From Atopobium sp. (lineage in GTDB: Bacteria > Actinomycetota > Coriobacteriia > Coriobacteriales > Atopobiaceae): a stretch of 7,147 bases of DNA. A model generated the notes under the pieces. It was given only the letters and a program-made list of their open reading frames with translations, was not told the origin of the DNA and did no database searches. The translations under genes and the position numbers were made by a program. The stretch lies in NCBI GenBank assembly GCA_018376005.1, contig JAHACE010000061.1, positions 1 through 7,147 on the forward strand, written 5' to 3'. This document shows, one piece after another, positions 1 to 5,130 of this stretch (position 1 is its first letter; the number at the start of each line of letters is the position of its first letter).

Positions 1-10
1 AGAAATCCGC

Positions 11-16
11 TATACT
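11..16 (+). promoter_or_regulatory. -10 box of the tRNA-Ser promoter
   Basis: TATACT lies 19 nt before the first tRNA base, so transcription would start near position 22-24 with a short 5' leader to be trimmed by RNase P. The bases after the box (gtcccgtgcgg) are GC-rich, as in growth-rate and stringently controlled stable-RNA promoters; that regulation is inference. The -35 element would fall outside the window, so only half the promoter can be judged. Confidence 0.55.
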
Positions 17-35
17 GTCCCGTGCGGTTTTATAT

Positions 36-126
36 GGAGAGTTGTCCGAGTGGCCGAAGGAGCACGATTGGAAATCGTGTAGGCGTCTAAAGCGTCTCCA
101 GGGTTCAAATCCCTGACTCTCCGCCA
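36..126 (+). tRNA. tRNA-Ser (anticodon GGA)
   Basis: Serine tRNA reading UCC and, by wobble, UCU. The acceptor stem GGAGAGT (36-42) pairs with ACTCTCC (116-122), followed by discriminator G123 and an encoded CCA (124-126). The anticodon stem CACGA/TCGTG (63-67/75-79) encloses TTGGAAA, with GGA at 70-72. The long variable arm (about 80-98) folds as AGGCG/CGTCT, which is the class II hallmark of tRNA-Ser, and the T arm CAGGG-TTCAAAT-CCCTG occupies 99-115. It heads a two-tRNA cluster. Confidence 0.97.
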
Positions 127-134
127 GAATTTTC

Positions 135-156
135 ACGGCGCCTACGGGCGCCGTTT
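135..156 (+). terminator. GC-rich hairpin between the two tRNAs
   Basis: ACGGCGCC (135-142) and GGCGCCGT (147-154) form a perfect 8-bp stem with a TACG tetraloop, followed by only TTT. It could be a weak intrinsic terminator for the first tRNA, or a processing/stability hairpin in a two-tRNA transcript. No separate promoter for the second tRNA is evident in the 38-nt spacer, which favours co-transcription with partial readthrough. Confidence 0.6.
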
Positions 157-164
157 CACCCTTC

Positions 165-255
165 GGAGGGGTGGCAGAGTGGTTGAATGCGGCGGTCTCG
201 AAAACCGTTTACCCCTTCTAGGGGTACGAGGGTTCGAATCCCTCCTCCTCCGCCA
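165..255 (+). tRNA. tRNA-Ser (anticodon CGA)
   Basis: Serine tRNA reading UCG. The acceptor stem GGAGGGG (165-171) pairs with CTCCTCC (245-251) with one G-U pair; discriminator G252 and encoded CCA 253-255 follow. The anticodon loop CTCGAAA (197-203) carries CGA at 199-201. The variable arm is a clean hairpin, ACCCC (211-215) with GGGGT (221-225), as expected for class II tRNA-Ser. The T arm GAGGG-TTCGAAT-CCCTC spans 228-244. Confidence 0.97.
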
Positions 256-269
256 TTTAACATTTTCAT

Positions 270-299
270 TTGATTAATTGTTACCAATAAAGATATATT
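270..299 (+). promoter_or_regulatory. possible promoter for the DUF4013 gene
   Basis: TTGATT (270-275) and TATATT (294-299) are 18 nt apart in a very AT-rich spacer, upstream of the gene starting at 375. This is a fair sigma-70-type match, but in such AT-rich DNA chance matches are common; TATAGAAT-like sequence near 314-320 is an alternative. Transcription from here would give a leader of about 70 nt. Confidence 0.35.
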
Positions 300-374
300 T
301 ATTTTTCGATTTTATATAGAATGTTTAGGCTTTGTAATTCGATGTCATCTTTTTTGACACGAGGGGAGAGTTAA

Positions 375-1571
375 ATGGCTGTTTCAGCAGATGAGTTGAA
401 TGGCTACAGGCGCGATCGCTACTTTGCACGCTCCTGGGCACTTCTGACTTTGGAAAAGGGTTGGTGGAAGCCTGTCCTTATTATGGCTCTGTTTGGTCTT
501 ATTCCAGTTGTCGGAATTCTTGCGCTTGTTGGCTATGCACTTGAGACTGCACGCGTAACTGCATGGGGCATCAACGCTGGTCCAAAGCAGAAAGACCTTA
601 AGTTTGGTACCTATATTGTTACCGGCTTCAAGGCAGTTGTTATTGCACTTGCATTTGGTCTGGCATACAGCATTGCTACTGGAATTCTTTCTTTCATTCC
701 AGTTATCAATCTGATTCTTATCCCAGTCTTTATTGTTGCAGCATTTGTTTATCCACTGTGCATCAATGTTATTCAGGTTCGCGCATCAGTTTATGGTCGC
801 ATCTCTGCAGGTTTTGCTTTTAAGAACATCTTTGAGATGATCAAGCATGACATGGGCGGTCTGTTCCGTATCTTTGGTATGGGCATTGTGCTTGGCATTG
901 CTACCTCACTTATTATGGGCATCATCGGCGGTAGCGCTGCAATTAGCATGATTGTTAACATTGGCACTCAGGCTTTAACCATTGCAAGAACTCAGAACGT
1001 TACCGACCAGAGCCAGGTTGGTCTTATCATGCTTGCCCTGCTTGCACGTGGCGTCATTCAGATGGGACCAATTTTCCTGATTATTGGCTATATTGGTAAC
1101 GTTGTTGGTCTTATCGTTATGCTTCTTATGCAGAACGCAATCGCTCTTTGGATGCGTCAGTTCAATGTTCCTGCATGGGGACAGAGCAACGATCCACTGC
1201 CACCATTCATTAACGATCCTCGCGATGGCGCAGCTGCTACTTATGCAGCTCCAGCACCAGTTGCTCCTACCGCTCCAGCAACAGCCGCTCCTGCAGTAGC
1301 ACCTGTTGCTGTTCCTGTTGCAGCACCAGCACCAGCACCAGTAGCAACCCCAGCTCCAGCAACCCCTGCGGCACCTGCAGCTCCAGTTGCTGCTCCAGCT
1401 CCAGTTGTACCTGCAACCCCTGTTGCAGCTCCAGCTGAGCCTGTTGCGGCTCCAGGAGCACCTGCTGCACCAGTGGCTCCTGCTGCTCCAGCTGCACCTG
1501 CTGCACCAGTGGCTCCTGACCAACTCAGAATCCTGAGGGACCTGCAGCTCAGTAAAGTAGAGCACATATAA
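375..1571 (+). CDS. DUF4013-type membrane protein with Ala/Pro-rich C-terminal tail
   Basis: Polytopic membrane protein of unknown function, 398 residues as read. The ATG at 375 follows a good ribosome site (gaggggag, 361-368). The N-terminus (FARSWALLTLEKGWWKPVLI, then GYALETARVTAWG) resembles DUF4013 proteins of Coriobacteriia. Hydrophobic segments lie at about residues 33-55, 80-104, 107-133, 163-196 and 217-259. A soluble tail (about 286-382) is almost wholly Ala, Pro and Val in AP/APV/APAP units and may span cell wall or act as a flexible linker; that role is inference. The last 17 residues (DQLRILRDLQLSKVEHI) do not fit the tail. One frame over, the DNA reads PTQNPEGPAAQ and stops at 1553-1555, so a base is probably missing near 1518-1519. 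It is monocistronic, with a terminator right after it. Confidence 0.8.
   Translation: MAVSADELNGYRRDRYFARSWALLTLEKGWWKPVLIMALFGLIPVVGILALVGYALETARVTAWGINAGPKQKDLKFGTYIVTGFKAVVIALAFGLAYSIATGILSFIPVINLILIPVFIVAAFVYPLCINVIQVRASVYGRISAGFAFKNIFEMIKHDMGGLFRIFGMGIVLGIATSLIMGIIGGSAAISMIVNIGTQALTIARTQNVTDQSQVGLIMLALLARGVIQMGPIFLIIGYIGNVVGLIVMLLMQNAIALWMRQFNVPAWGQSNDPLPPFINDPRDGAAATYAAPAPVAPTAPATAAPAVAPVAVPVAAPAPAPVATPAPATPAAPAAPVAAPAPVVPATPVAAPAEPVAAPGAPAAPVAPAAPAAPAAPVAPDQLRILRDLQLSKVEHI
1458..1518 (+). repeat. 25-nt perfect direct repeat in the Ala/Pro tail
   Basis: Bases 1458-1482 and 1494-1518 are identical, with copy starts 36 nt (12 codons) apart, so the period keeps frame. They encode the same AP-rich unit in the low-complexity tail. 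The second copy ends exactly where the reading frame appears to slip. Such repeats expand and contract by replication slippage and are also prone to misassembly. Confidence 0.9.
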
Positions 1572-1576
1572 AAGAG

Positions 1577-1618
1577 ACGGCCATCATGCAGATTGTGTGA
1601 TGGTCGTTTTTCTTTTTC
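1577..1618 (+). terminator. rho-independent terminator after the DUF4013 gene
   Basis: ACGGCCATCA (1577-1586) pairs with TGATGGTCGT (1598-1607) over 10 bp including one G-U, with an 11-nt loop, followed by TTTTT and then CTTTTT. It separates the membrane-protein gene from the ribosomal cluster. Confidence 0.9.
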
Positions 1619-1785
1619 AATCCCATGTTTTTAAAATTGTGCGAGTGACCATGCCTTGGAAAGATTCGCGTCAGATAGTTGCAAGACTAGAGGCAAATTA
1701 CTGACAAATTGCCAATTTAAGCTTTATATGTGGACTGCATGTGAGAAAGTTTGTGGGTCAGTTTCGTATTTGAGCATTTATGTGG

Positions 1786-1791
1786 TATGAT
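1786..1791 (+). promoter_or_regulatory. -10 box for the rpsF operon
   Basis: TATGAT at 1786-1791, 71 nt before the rpsF start, is a near-consensus -10 with a TG slightly upstream (1781-1782). The -35 region (about 1762-1768, tttcgta) is poor. Transcription would begin near 1797 and give a leader of about 65 nt containing the hairpin at 1810-1838. Confidence 0.5.
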
Positions 1792-1809
1792 GCTTGGTCG
1801 AACTTTCCT

Positions 1810-1838
1810 GCTTCGGGTGCACCTTCACTTCCCGAAGC
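1810..1838 (+). promoter_or_regulatory. rpsF leader hairpin, candidate S6:S18 autoregulatory element
   Basis: GCTTCGGG (1810-1817) pairs perfectly with CCCGAAGC (1831-1838) around a 13-nt loop (1818-1830) in which TG/CA can pair further. It sits 24 nt upstream of the rpsF start codon and leaves the Shine-Dalgarno free. In many bacteria the S6:S18 complex binds a structured leader of its own mRNA to repress it. Position and the presence of both rpsF and rpsR in the operon fit that, but I cannot show the conserved binding nucleotides, so the functional call is inference. It lacks a T-run and is not a terminator. Confidence 0.45.
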
Positions 1839-1862
1839 CATTAGCCCAGAGGAGGTGACAAT

Positions 1863-2156
1863 ATGAAGGCCTATGAACTGCTGTTTTTTGTTGACCCAGC
1901 TTCCACCGAGGAAGTCCGCGCTGGTGTAATGAAGCGTATTGACGTTGCTATCACCACTGACGGCGGAGTAGTCGACAGCGTCGAGGATTGGGGTAAGCGT
2001 AAGCTTGCTTTTGAGATCGACGATCTTACCGAGGGTGACTATACCCTCATCAATTTCCATGCAGATCCAACGCAGATTGCAGAGCTCGATCGAGTCCTGC
2101 GAATCAATGATGCTGTTAAGCGTCACATGATCGTGCGTCGAGTCGATAAGGACTAA
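1863..2156 (+). CDS. rpsF: 30S ribosomal protein S6
   Basis: Small-subunit protein that binds 16S rRNA in the platform as a heterodimer with S18. At 97 residues it is a normal length for S6. It begins MKAYELLFFVDP and shows family patterns: EDWGKRKLAFEI in the middle, then GDYTLINFHAD and a C-terminal LRINDAVKRHMIVRR. A near-perfect Shine-Dalgarno (agaggaggtga, 1848-1858) precedes the ATG. It is the first gene of the rpsF-ssb-rpsR cluster, 52 nt before ssb, so S6 and its partner S18 are made from one message. No unusual residues were seen. Confidence 0.98.
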   Translation: MKAYELLFFVDPASTEEVRAGVMKRIDVAITTDGGVVDSVEDWGKRKLAFEIDDLTEGDYTLINFHADPTQIAELDRVLRINDAVKRHMIVRRVDKD

Positions 2157-2173
2157 GTCCTTGTAATGGAAAA

Positions 2174-2188
2174 GTGGAATTATTCCAC
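2174..2188 (+). repeat. inverted repeat between rpsF and ssb
   Basis: GTGGAAT-T-ATTCCAC is a perfect 7-nt-arm inverted repeat starting 18 nt after the rpsF stop. As RNA it would form a 6-bp hairpin with a 3-nt loop. There is no T-tract, so it is not a terminator; it may stabilise or separate translation of the two cistrons. Confidence 0.7.
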
Positions 2189-2208
2189 GATGAGAGGTAG
2201 TGAGATTT

Positions 2209-2661
2209 ATGAGTATTAACAGGGTTAACATTTCGGGCAACCTGACCCGTGACCCGGAGCTTCGCTCCACAGCAGGCGGTACCCAGATTCTATCCTTCGG
2301 CGTTGCGGTTAACGATCGTCGCAGGAACCAGCAGACCGGTGAGTGGGAAGATGTTCCCAATTTCGTTGACTGCGTAGTATTTGGACAGCGTGCTGAAGCA
2401 CTTTCCCGCTTCCTCTCCAAGGGTTCGAAGGTTGCTATTGAAGGCAAACTTCGTTTCAGCTCCTGGGAGACGAAGGAAGGACAGCGTCGCAGCAAGCTTG
2501 AGGTTGTTGTTGATGAGGTCGAGTTCCTTTCTAGGAATCAGCAGGGTGGAGCCCCTATGTCACAGGGTGCACCATCTTATGCAGCTCCAACTCCACAGGC
2601 ACCCGCTCCCGTTCCGGCTCCGCCAGACGAGGAGTTCTACGATGCTGATATTCCGTTTTAA
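2209..2661 (+). CDS. ssb: single-stranded DNA-binding protein
   Basis: Binds single-stranded DNA at replication forks and recruits repair and replication proteins. It is 150 residues from the ATG at 2209 (MSINRVNISGNLTRDPELR). A GTG at 2200 would add three residues, but the ribosome site gagaggt (2192-2198) is spaced for 2209. The OB-fold covers about 1-108, with SFGVAVNDRRRNQQTGEWEDVPNFVDCVVFGQRAEAL and a GSKVAIEGKLRFSSWE strand pair typical of bacterial SSB. Next comes a short Gln/Gly/Ala/Pro linker, and the conserved acidic tip DADIPF provides partner binding. The position between rpsF and rpsR is the conserved arrangement. Confidence 0.97.
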   Translation: MSINRVNISGNLTRDPELRSTAGGTQILSFGVAVNDRRRNQQTGEWEDVPNFVDCVVFGQRAEALSRFLSKGSKVAIEGKLRFSSWETKEGQRRSKLEVVVDEVEFLSRNQQGGAPMSQGAPSYAAPTPQAPAPVPAPPDEEFYDADIPF

Positions 2662-2697
2662 ACGTCAGACAGCAACACAGACGTTACTGTCATCTGA
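2661..2697 (+). repeat. imperfect hairpin between ssb and rpsR
   Basis: Starting at the last base of the ssb stop codon, TCAGACAG (2665-2672) can pair with CTG (2687-2689) and TCTGA (2693-2697) with a 3-nt bulge; alternatively GACAG pairs with CTGTC, or AACGT (2661-2665) with ACGTT (2681-2685). These folds exclude one another in part. No T-run follows. The 3' arm runs into the rpsR ribosome site (gaaagg, 2696-2701), so it could modulate rpsR translation; that is inference. Confidence 0.45.
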
Positions 2698-2709
2698 AAG
2701 GTAAAAGAC

Positions 2710-2982
2710 ATGGCTCAGCAGAAACAAGATTTCCAGCGCCAGCCGCGTCGCAAGTATTGCCAGTTCTGCAAGGAGGAGACTGAGTTCATCGATTACAAAG
2801 ATACTCAGCTTCTTCGTAAGTACATGACCGATCGTGGCAAGATTAAGCCTCGTCGCGTCACTGGCACCTGCACGCAGCACCAGCACGACATTGCACTTGC
2901 TATCAAGCGCGCACGCGAGATGGCACTTCTGCCCTACACTGTCCCTGTGGTTTCCAGCCGCGGTGGCCGTAGTCGCGGATAA
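2710..2982 (+). CDS. rpsR: 30S ribosomal protein S18 (zinc-binding C+ form)
   Basis: Small-subunit protein that pairs with S6 on the 16S rRNA platform. It has 90 residues; the core IDYKDTQLLRKYMTDRGKIKPRRVTGTC and IKRAREMALLPYT are diagnostic. Cys17, Cys20, Cys54 and His57 (CxxC ... CxxH) are the set expected of the zinc-binding C+ variant; many actinobacteria also carry a second, Cys-free paralogue used under zinc limitation, and whether this genome does cannot be seen here. The ribosome site is gaaagg, 8 nt before the ATG. It lies 48 nt after ssb and 32 nt before the DUF2232 gene. Confidence 0.98.
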   Translation: MAQQKQDFQRQPRRKYCQFCKEETEFIDYKDTQLLRKYMTDRGKIKPRRVTGTCTQHQHDIALAIKRAREMALLPYTVPVVSSRGGRSRG

Positions 2983-2983
2983 C

Positions 2984-3002
2984 CTATCTGTTCTTCAGGT
3001 AG
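2984..3002 (+). repeat. hairpin between rpsR and the DUF2232 gene
   Basis: CTATCTG (2984-2990) and CAGGTAG (2996-3002) form a 7-bp stem with one G-U and a 5-nt loop, starting two bases after the rpsR stop. The only Shine-Dalgarno-like bases before the next gene (aggtag) lie in the 3' arm, so folding would hide them and could lower translation of the membrane protein relative to S18; this is inference. Confidence 0.6.
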
Positions 3003-3014
3003 AGTTGGTTAGCA

Positions 3015-4073
3015 ATGGATAGACCGGATTCAAATATTCCTCAGGCACCTGAAGGGTATTCTCGCCCAGAGAGTAGCCCACAGAATTTTGCCGGTCCAAG
3101 CAACCAAAACGGGGGCAAGCCGCGTCCGTTTGAAGCTCCAACCTACAAGCAAGGCTTTGTTCTTTGCGTTGTTGGCGGAGTAATTACCGGGCTCCTTTCT
3201 TTTATTGGAGCAGCTTTGGTTGCGTATGGCATGGTAATTGCTGTCTATTGCAAAAAAGGGCACGGATGGTTTGGTCCTGCTATTACTTCAGTACTTGTTA
3301 CGGGTGTAGCAGCTTATTTGCTCTCGGGACCAACGGAGGCGGCTACTTCAGTTACCGCTTGTGCACTTGCTCTTGGAGTTGGCTACGCTTTTGCAACAGA
3401 GAAACTCACCGTTGGCGTTGGGTCTCTTCTTGTAGGAGCAACGGCTTTGGCACTTCTGGGATATGATGCGTTCTTTGCCGCAATGGCAGGAACAACTCTT
3501 CCCGAGCTTGCTCAGAACGTATTTAATCAATACGCCTCGCAGGTCTCAGGTGCTTCTCCAGAGATCCAAGAAGGTCTTTCAACAGCAAAGGCACTCTTTA
3601 TGCTCTTTTGGCCAACCAGCTATACCGGCATGGCGCTTTTATATTTTGTAATCGCGCGTTTTGGAGCTCGAACAGTGTATAAAGCATTGACAAGAGACCC
3701 ACAGAAATTGCCACAGTTCCAGCTGATGGACGTTCCATTTTGGATGTGTGCTCTTACCGTGGCCAACTTGTTTGTGTATGCACTTTCAAGCACCATTTTG
3801 TCTGCACAAGACATACTTCAGCTTATTACGCTGAATGTGTTTATGGCTCTTAGAGTTGTGTTTGCTCTTCAGGGCCTTGCAGTGCTCACATGGTTTGTGC
3901 GCGAGAAGCACTTCTCGCCAGCACTTTCTCTGTCACTGTTTGTATTGGCAGGCATGTTAGAAGTTCAGTTAGGCGTTATGGCTCTCGTAGGACTTATTGA
4001 CGCCTGGGCAAATTTCCGAAAGCTTAATCGCTCAGGAAGCCAGGATTCAGAGTCCACGATAAACAACAACTAG
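3015..4073 (+). CDS. DUF2232 (YybS-like) integral membrane protein
   Basis: Membrane protein of unknown function, 352 residues. Residues 1-45 are a hydrophilic Pro/Ser/Asn-rich cytoplasmic lead. Hydrophobic segments follow at about 47-78, 86-104, 110-127, 132-160, 193-215, 240-262, 266-292 and 300-332, giving roughly eight spans. The ending FVLAGMLEVQLGVMALVGLIDAWANFRKLN resembles DUF2232/YybS proteins, whose gene commonly sits between rpsR and rplI in Gram-positives; family and position support each other. The ATG at 3015 has a weak ribosome site (aggtag, 2997-3002) inside a hairpin, so expression may be lower than that of its ribosomal neighbours. The biochemical role is not established and I do not infer one. 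Confidence 0.85.
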   Translation: MDRPDSNIPQAPEGYSRPESSPQNFAGPSNQNGGKPRPFEAPTYKQGFVLCVVGGVITGLLSFIGAALVAYGMVIAVYCKKGHGWFGPAITSVLVTGVAAYLLSGPTEAATSVTACALALGVGYAFATEKLTVGVGSLLVGATALALLGYDAFFAAMAGTTLPELAQNVFNQYASQVSGASPEIQEGLSTAKALFMLFWPTSYTGMALLYFVIARFGARTVYKALTRDPQKLPQFQLMDVPFWMCALTVANLFVYALSSTILSAQDILQLITLNVFMALRVVFALQGLAVLTWFVREKHFSPALSLSLFVLAGMLEVQLGVMALVGLIDAWANFRKLNRSGSQDSESTINNN

Positions 4074-4088
4074 TCGATACCATCGACT
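4072..4088 (+). repeat. hairpin between the DUF2232 gene and rplI
   Basis: AGTCGAT-ACC-ATCGACT (4072-4088) is a perfect 7-bp inverted repeat with a 3-nt loop. Its 5' arm begins within the TAG stop codon, and the rplI ribosome site (aaaggag, 4094-4100) starts 6 nt after it. There is no T-run, so it probably does not terminate transcription. Confidence 0.7.
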
Positions 4089-4105
4089 CATCAAAGGAGT
4101 TTCCC

Positions 4106-4630
4106 ATGAAAGTTATTCTCTTGGGCGAGCTTCGCGGTAAGGGCGGCGAAGGCGACATCGTAGAGGTCGCACAGGGTTATGCGGAGAACTTCCTGTTCCC
4201 CAACAAGATTGCCCAGCCTGCTACACCGGGTAACATCAAGCAGCTTGAGGAGCGTCGTCACAATATCGCTAAGCGCGAAGAGCAGCGTATTGCTGACGCA
4301 AATGCTACCAAGGCAGCTCTTGATGGCAAGCTCGTAACTGTTGACGCTCGCATTGGCGAGGAGGGCCAGCTCTTTGGCTCCGTCACCACCGCTCAGATTG
4401 CTGACGCAATCGAGGCACAGCTCAACGTCACCGTTGATCGTAAGCGCATTGCTCGTAGCGCTGCTATCAAGACCGCTGGTCGCCACAATGTCACCATTGA
4501 GCTTTACCGTGACATCACCGCTACCGTCGTTGTTCTTGTTGGCGAGGACGATGCTGCTCCTGCAGAGGAGGAGACCGAGGAGGTCGCCGCTGAGGCAACC
4601 GTCGAGGTTGAGGTTGAGTCCGCAGAGTAG
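4106..4630 (+). CDS. rplI: 50S ribosomal protein L9 with acidic C-terminal extension
   Basis: Large-subunit protein bound near the base of the L1 stalk, with two globular domains joined by a long helix. The N-domain MKVILLGELRGKGGEGDIVEVAQGYAENFLFPNKIA matches the family's rRNA-binding signature; the helix runs to about residue 72, and the C-domain contains GEEGQLFGSVTTAQIADAI and RKRIARSAAIKTAGRHNVTIELYRDI. It is 174 residues against about 148 usual; the excess is a Glu/Ala/Val tail (about 147-174, EDDAAPAEEETEEVAAEA...) without a recognised role. A clear ribosome site, aaaggag, precedes the ATG. It is the last gene of the rpsF cluster. Confidence 0.97.
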   Translation: MKVILLGELRGKGGEGDIVEVAQGYAENFLFPNKIAQPATPGNIKQLEERRHNIAKREEQRIADANATKAALDGKLVTVDARIGEEGQLFGSVTTAQIADAIEAQLNVTVDRKRIARSAAIKTAGRHNVTIELYRDITATVVVLVGEDDAAPAEEETEEVAAEATVEVEVESAE

Positions 4631-4649
4631 TTTTATGCATGCATAAAAC
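4630..4649 (+). repeat. perfect 20-nt palindrome after rplI
   Basis: GTTTTATGCATGCATAAAAC is fully self-complementary and overlaps the last base of the rplI stop codon. As RNA it could form a hairpin with a minimal loop; as DNA it is a symmetric site for a dimeric protein. No T-run directly follows (actgttctcc), so it is a poor terminator, and a far better one lies 110 nt downstream. Confidence 0.9.
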
Positions 4650-4710
4650 ACTGTTCTCCTGCATTTTTTGGTGGTTTATACAATTTCTGCAGTTTTCTAC
4701 AGATTTGTAA

Positions 4711-4725
4711 GCTTTTATAAAAAGC
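4711..4725 (+). repeat. short AT-rich inverted repeat
   Basis: GCTTTT-ATA-AAAAGC is a perfect 6-nt-arm inverted repeat in the AT-rich tail of the rpsF-rplI transcript. AT-rich repeats of this size arise easily by chance, so no function is assigned. Confidence 0.5.
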
Positions 4726-4759
4726 AAGACCATCTTAAAAGAATGGAATGTTTGTTCGA

Positions 4760-4799
4760 ACCACCCCTTTGTGAAACATAACAAAGGGGTGGTCTTTTT
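4760..4799 (+). terminator. strong rho-independent terminator of the rpsF-rplI operon
   Basis: ACCACCCCTTTGT (4760-4772) and ACAAAGGGGTGGT (4781-4793) form a perfect 13-bp stem with an 8-nt loop (gaaacata), followed by C and TTTTT. This is the strongest hairpin in the window and marks the end of the ribosomal operon, so dnaB is transcribed separately. The minus-strand side lacks a T-run, so it appears unidirectional. Confidence 0.96.
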
Positions 4800-4834
4800 A
4801 TGTGTAGATAGAACGGTATATTTTCTTATACTCT

Positions 4835-4884
4835 ACCTGCGGTTATTCAAAATGTTATGTAAAACATATTCACTTAACCTGCGG
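4835..4884 (+). promoter_or_regulatory. direct repeats flanking an inverted repeat (candidate operator)
   Basis: ACCTGCGG occurs at 4835-4842 and 4877-4884, exactly 42 bp apart, about four helical turns, so both copies face the same side of the helix. An interrupted inverted repeat, ATGTT-atgtaa-AACAT (4852-4867), is centred at 4859.5, exactly midway between the two copies. GC-rich octamers repeated in an otherwise AT-rich spacer stand out. A cooperative DNA-binding protein controlling dnaB is a reasonable guess, but no binding protein is identified. Confidence 0.4.
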
Positions 4885-4961
4885 AATTGTAATTTGATTT
4901 GTATAACTGCAGATAAGCAATTGTGTAGAAAATACCACGTGTCGAAAAAAGTCTAGAAAAT

Positions 4962-5012
4962 GTTGAAAACGTTGAAAACTCAAGGAAATCCCGCTCAGGG
5001 TATGCGAGTTTT
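4962..5012 (+). repeat. tandem 9-mer and stem-loop upstream of dnaB
   Basis: GTTGAAAAC is repeated head-to-tail at 4962-4970 and 4971-4979. The second copy supplies part of AAAACTC (4975-4981), which pairs with GAGTTTT (5006-5012) around a 24-nt loop that contains CCC/GGG. This could be a leader structure or a binding site; a chance origin in A-rich DNA is possible for the stem, less so for the exact tandem 9-mer. Confidence 0.5.
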
Positions 5013-5130
5013 GGAAAATCGTGTTGAAGACTTAACTTTTCGAATTTTGCAAGCCAAAATGACTCTTTATTTTTTTGAAAAGTACACTACTATTCAGATT
5101 CATTCCCAAAAAATATGATTGGAAAAGACG

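Larger units (their letters stand above)
4800..5130 (+). other. gene-free AT-rich region upstream of dnaB
   Basis: There is no convincing coding frame; the one short ATG-started reading (4771-4956) starts inside the terminator loop and has no ribosome site. The stretch holds possible promoter elements: TATACT at 4827-4832, TATAAC at 4902-4907 and TACACT at 5083-5088, the last with a weak -35-like ATGACT at 5059-5064. It also holds direct and inverted repeats listed separately. None of the promoter candidates has a good -35, so the dnaB start site cannot be fixed from sequence alone. Confidence 0.6.

Noticed and set aside
1241..1567. Minus-strand reading rich in Gly-Ala-Ala-Thr, collagen- or PE_PGRS-like
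   Set aside because: It is the antisense image of the Ala/Pro codon repeats in the DUF4013 gene, with no ribosome site, and crosses the terminator-proximal end; low complexity makes both strands open.
4771..4956. Possible 61-residue protein between rplI and dnaB
   Set aside because: It starts within the terminator loop, has no Shine-Dalgarno, unusual composition and overlaps candidate regulatory repeats.
4690..4979. oriC-like cluster of DnaA boxes upstream of dnaB
   Set aside because: TTTTCTACA, TTGTGTAGAAAA and TTTTCAAC motifs resemble TTATCCACA only with two or more mismatches; no clear box and no dnaA/dnaN neighbours.
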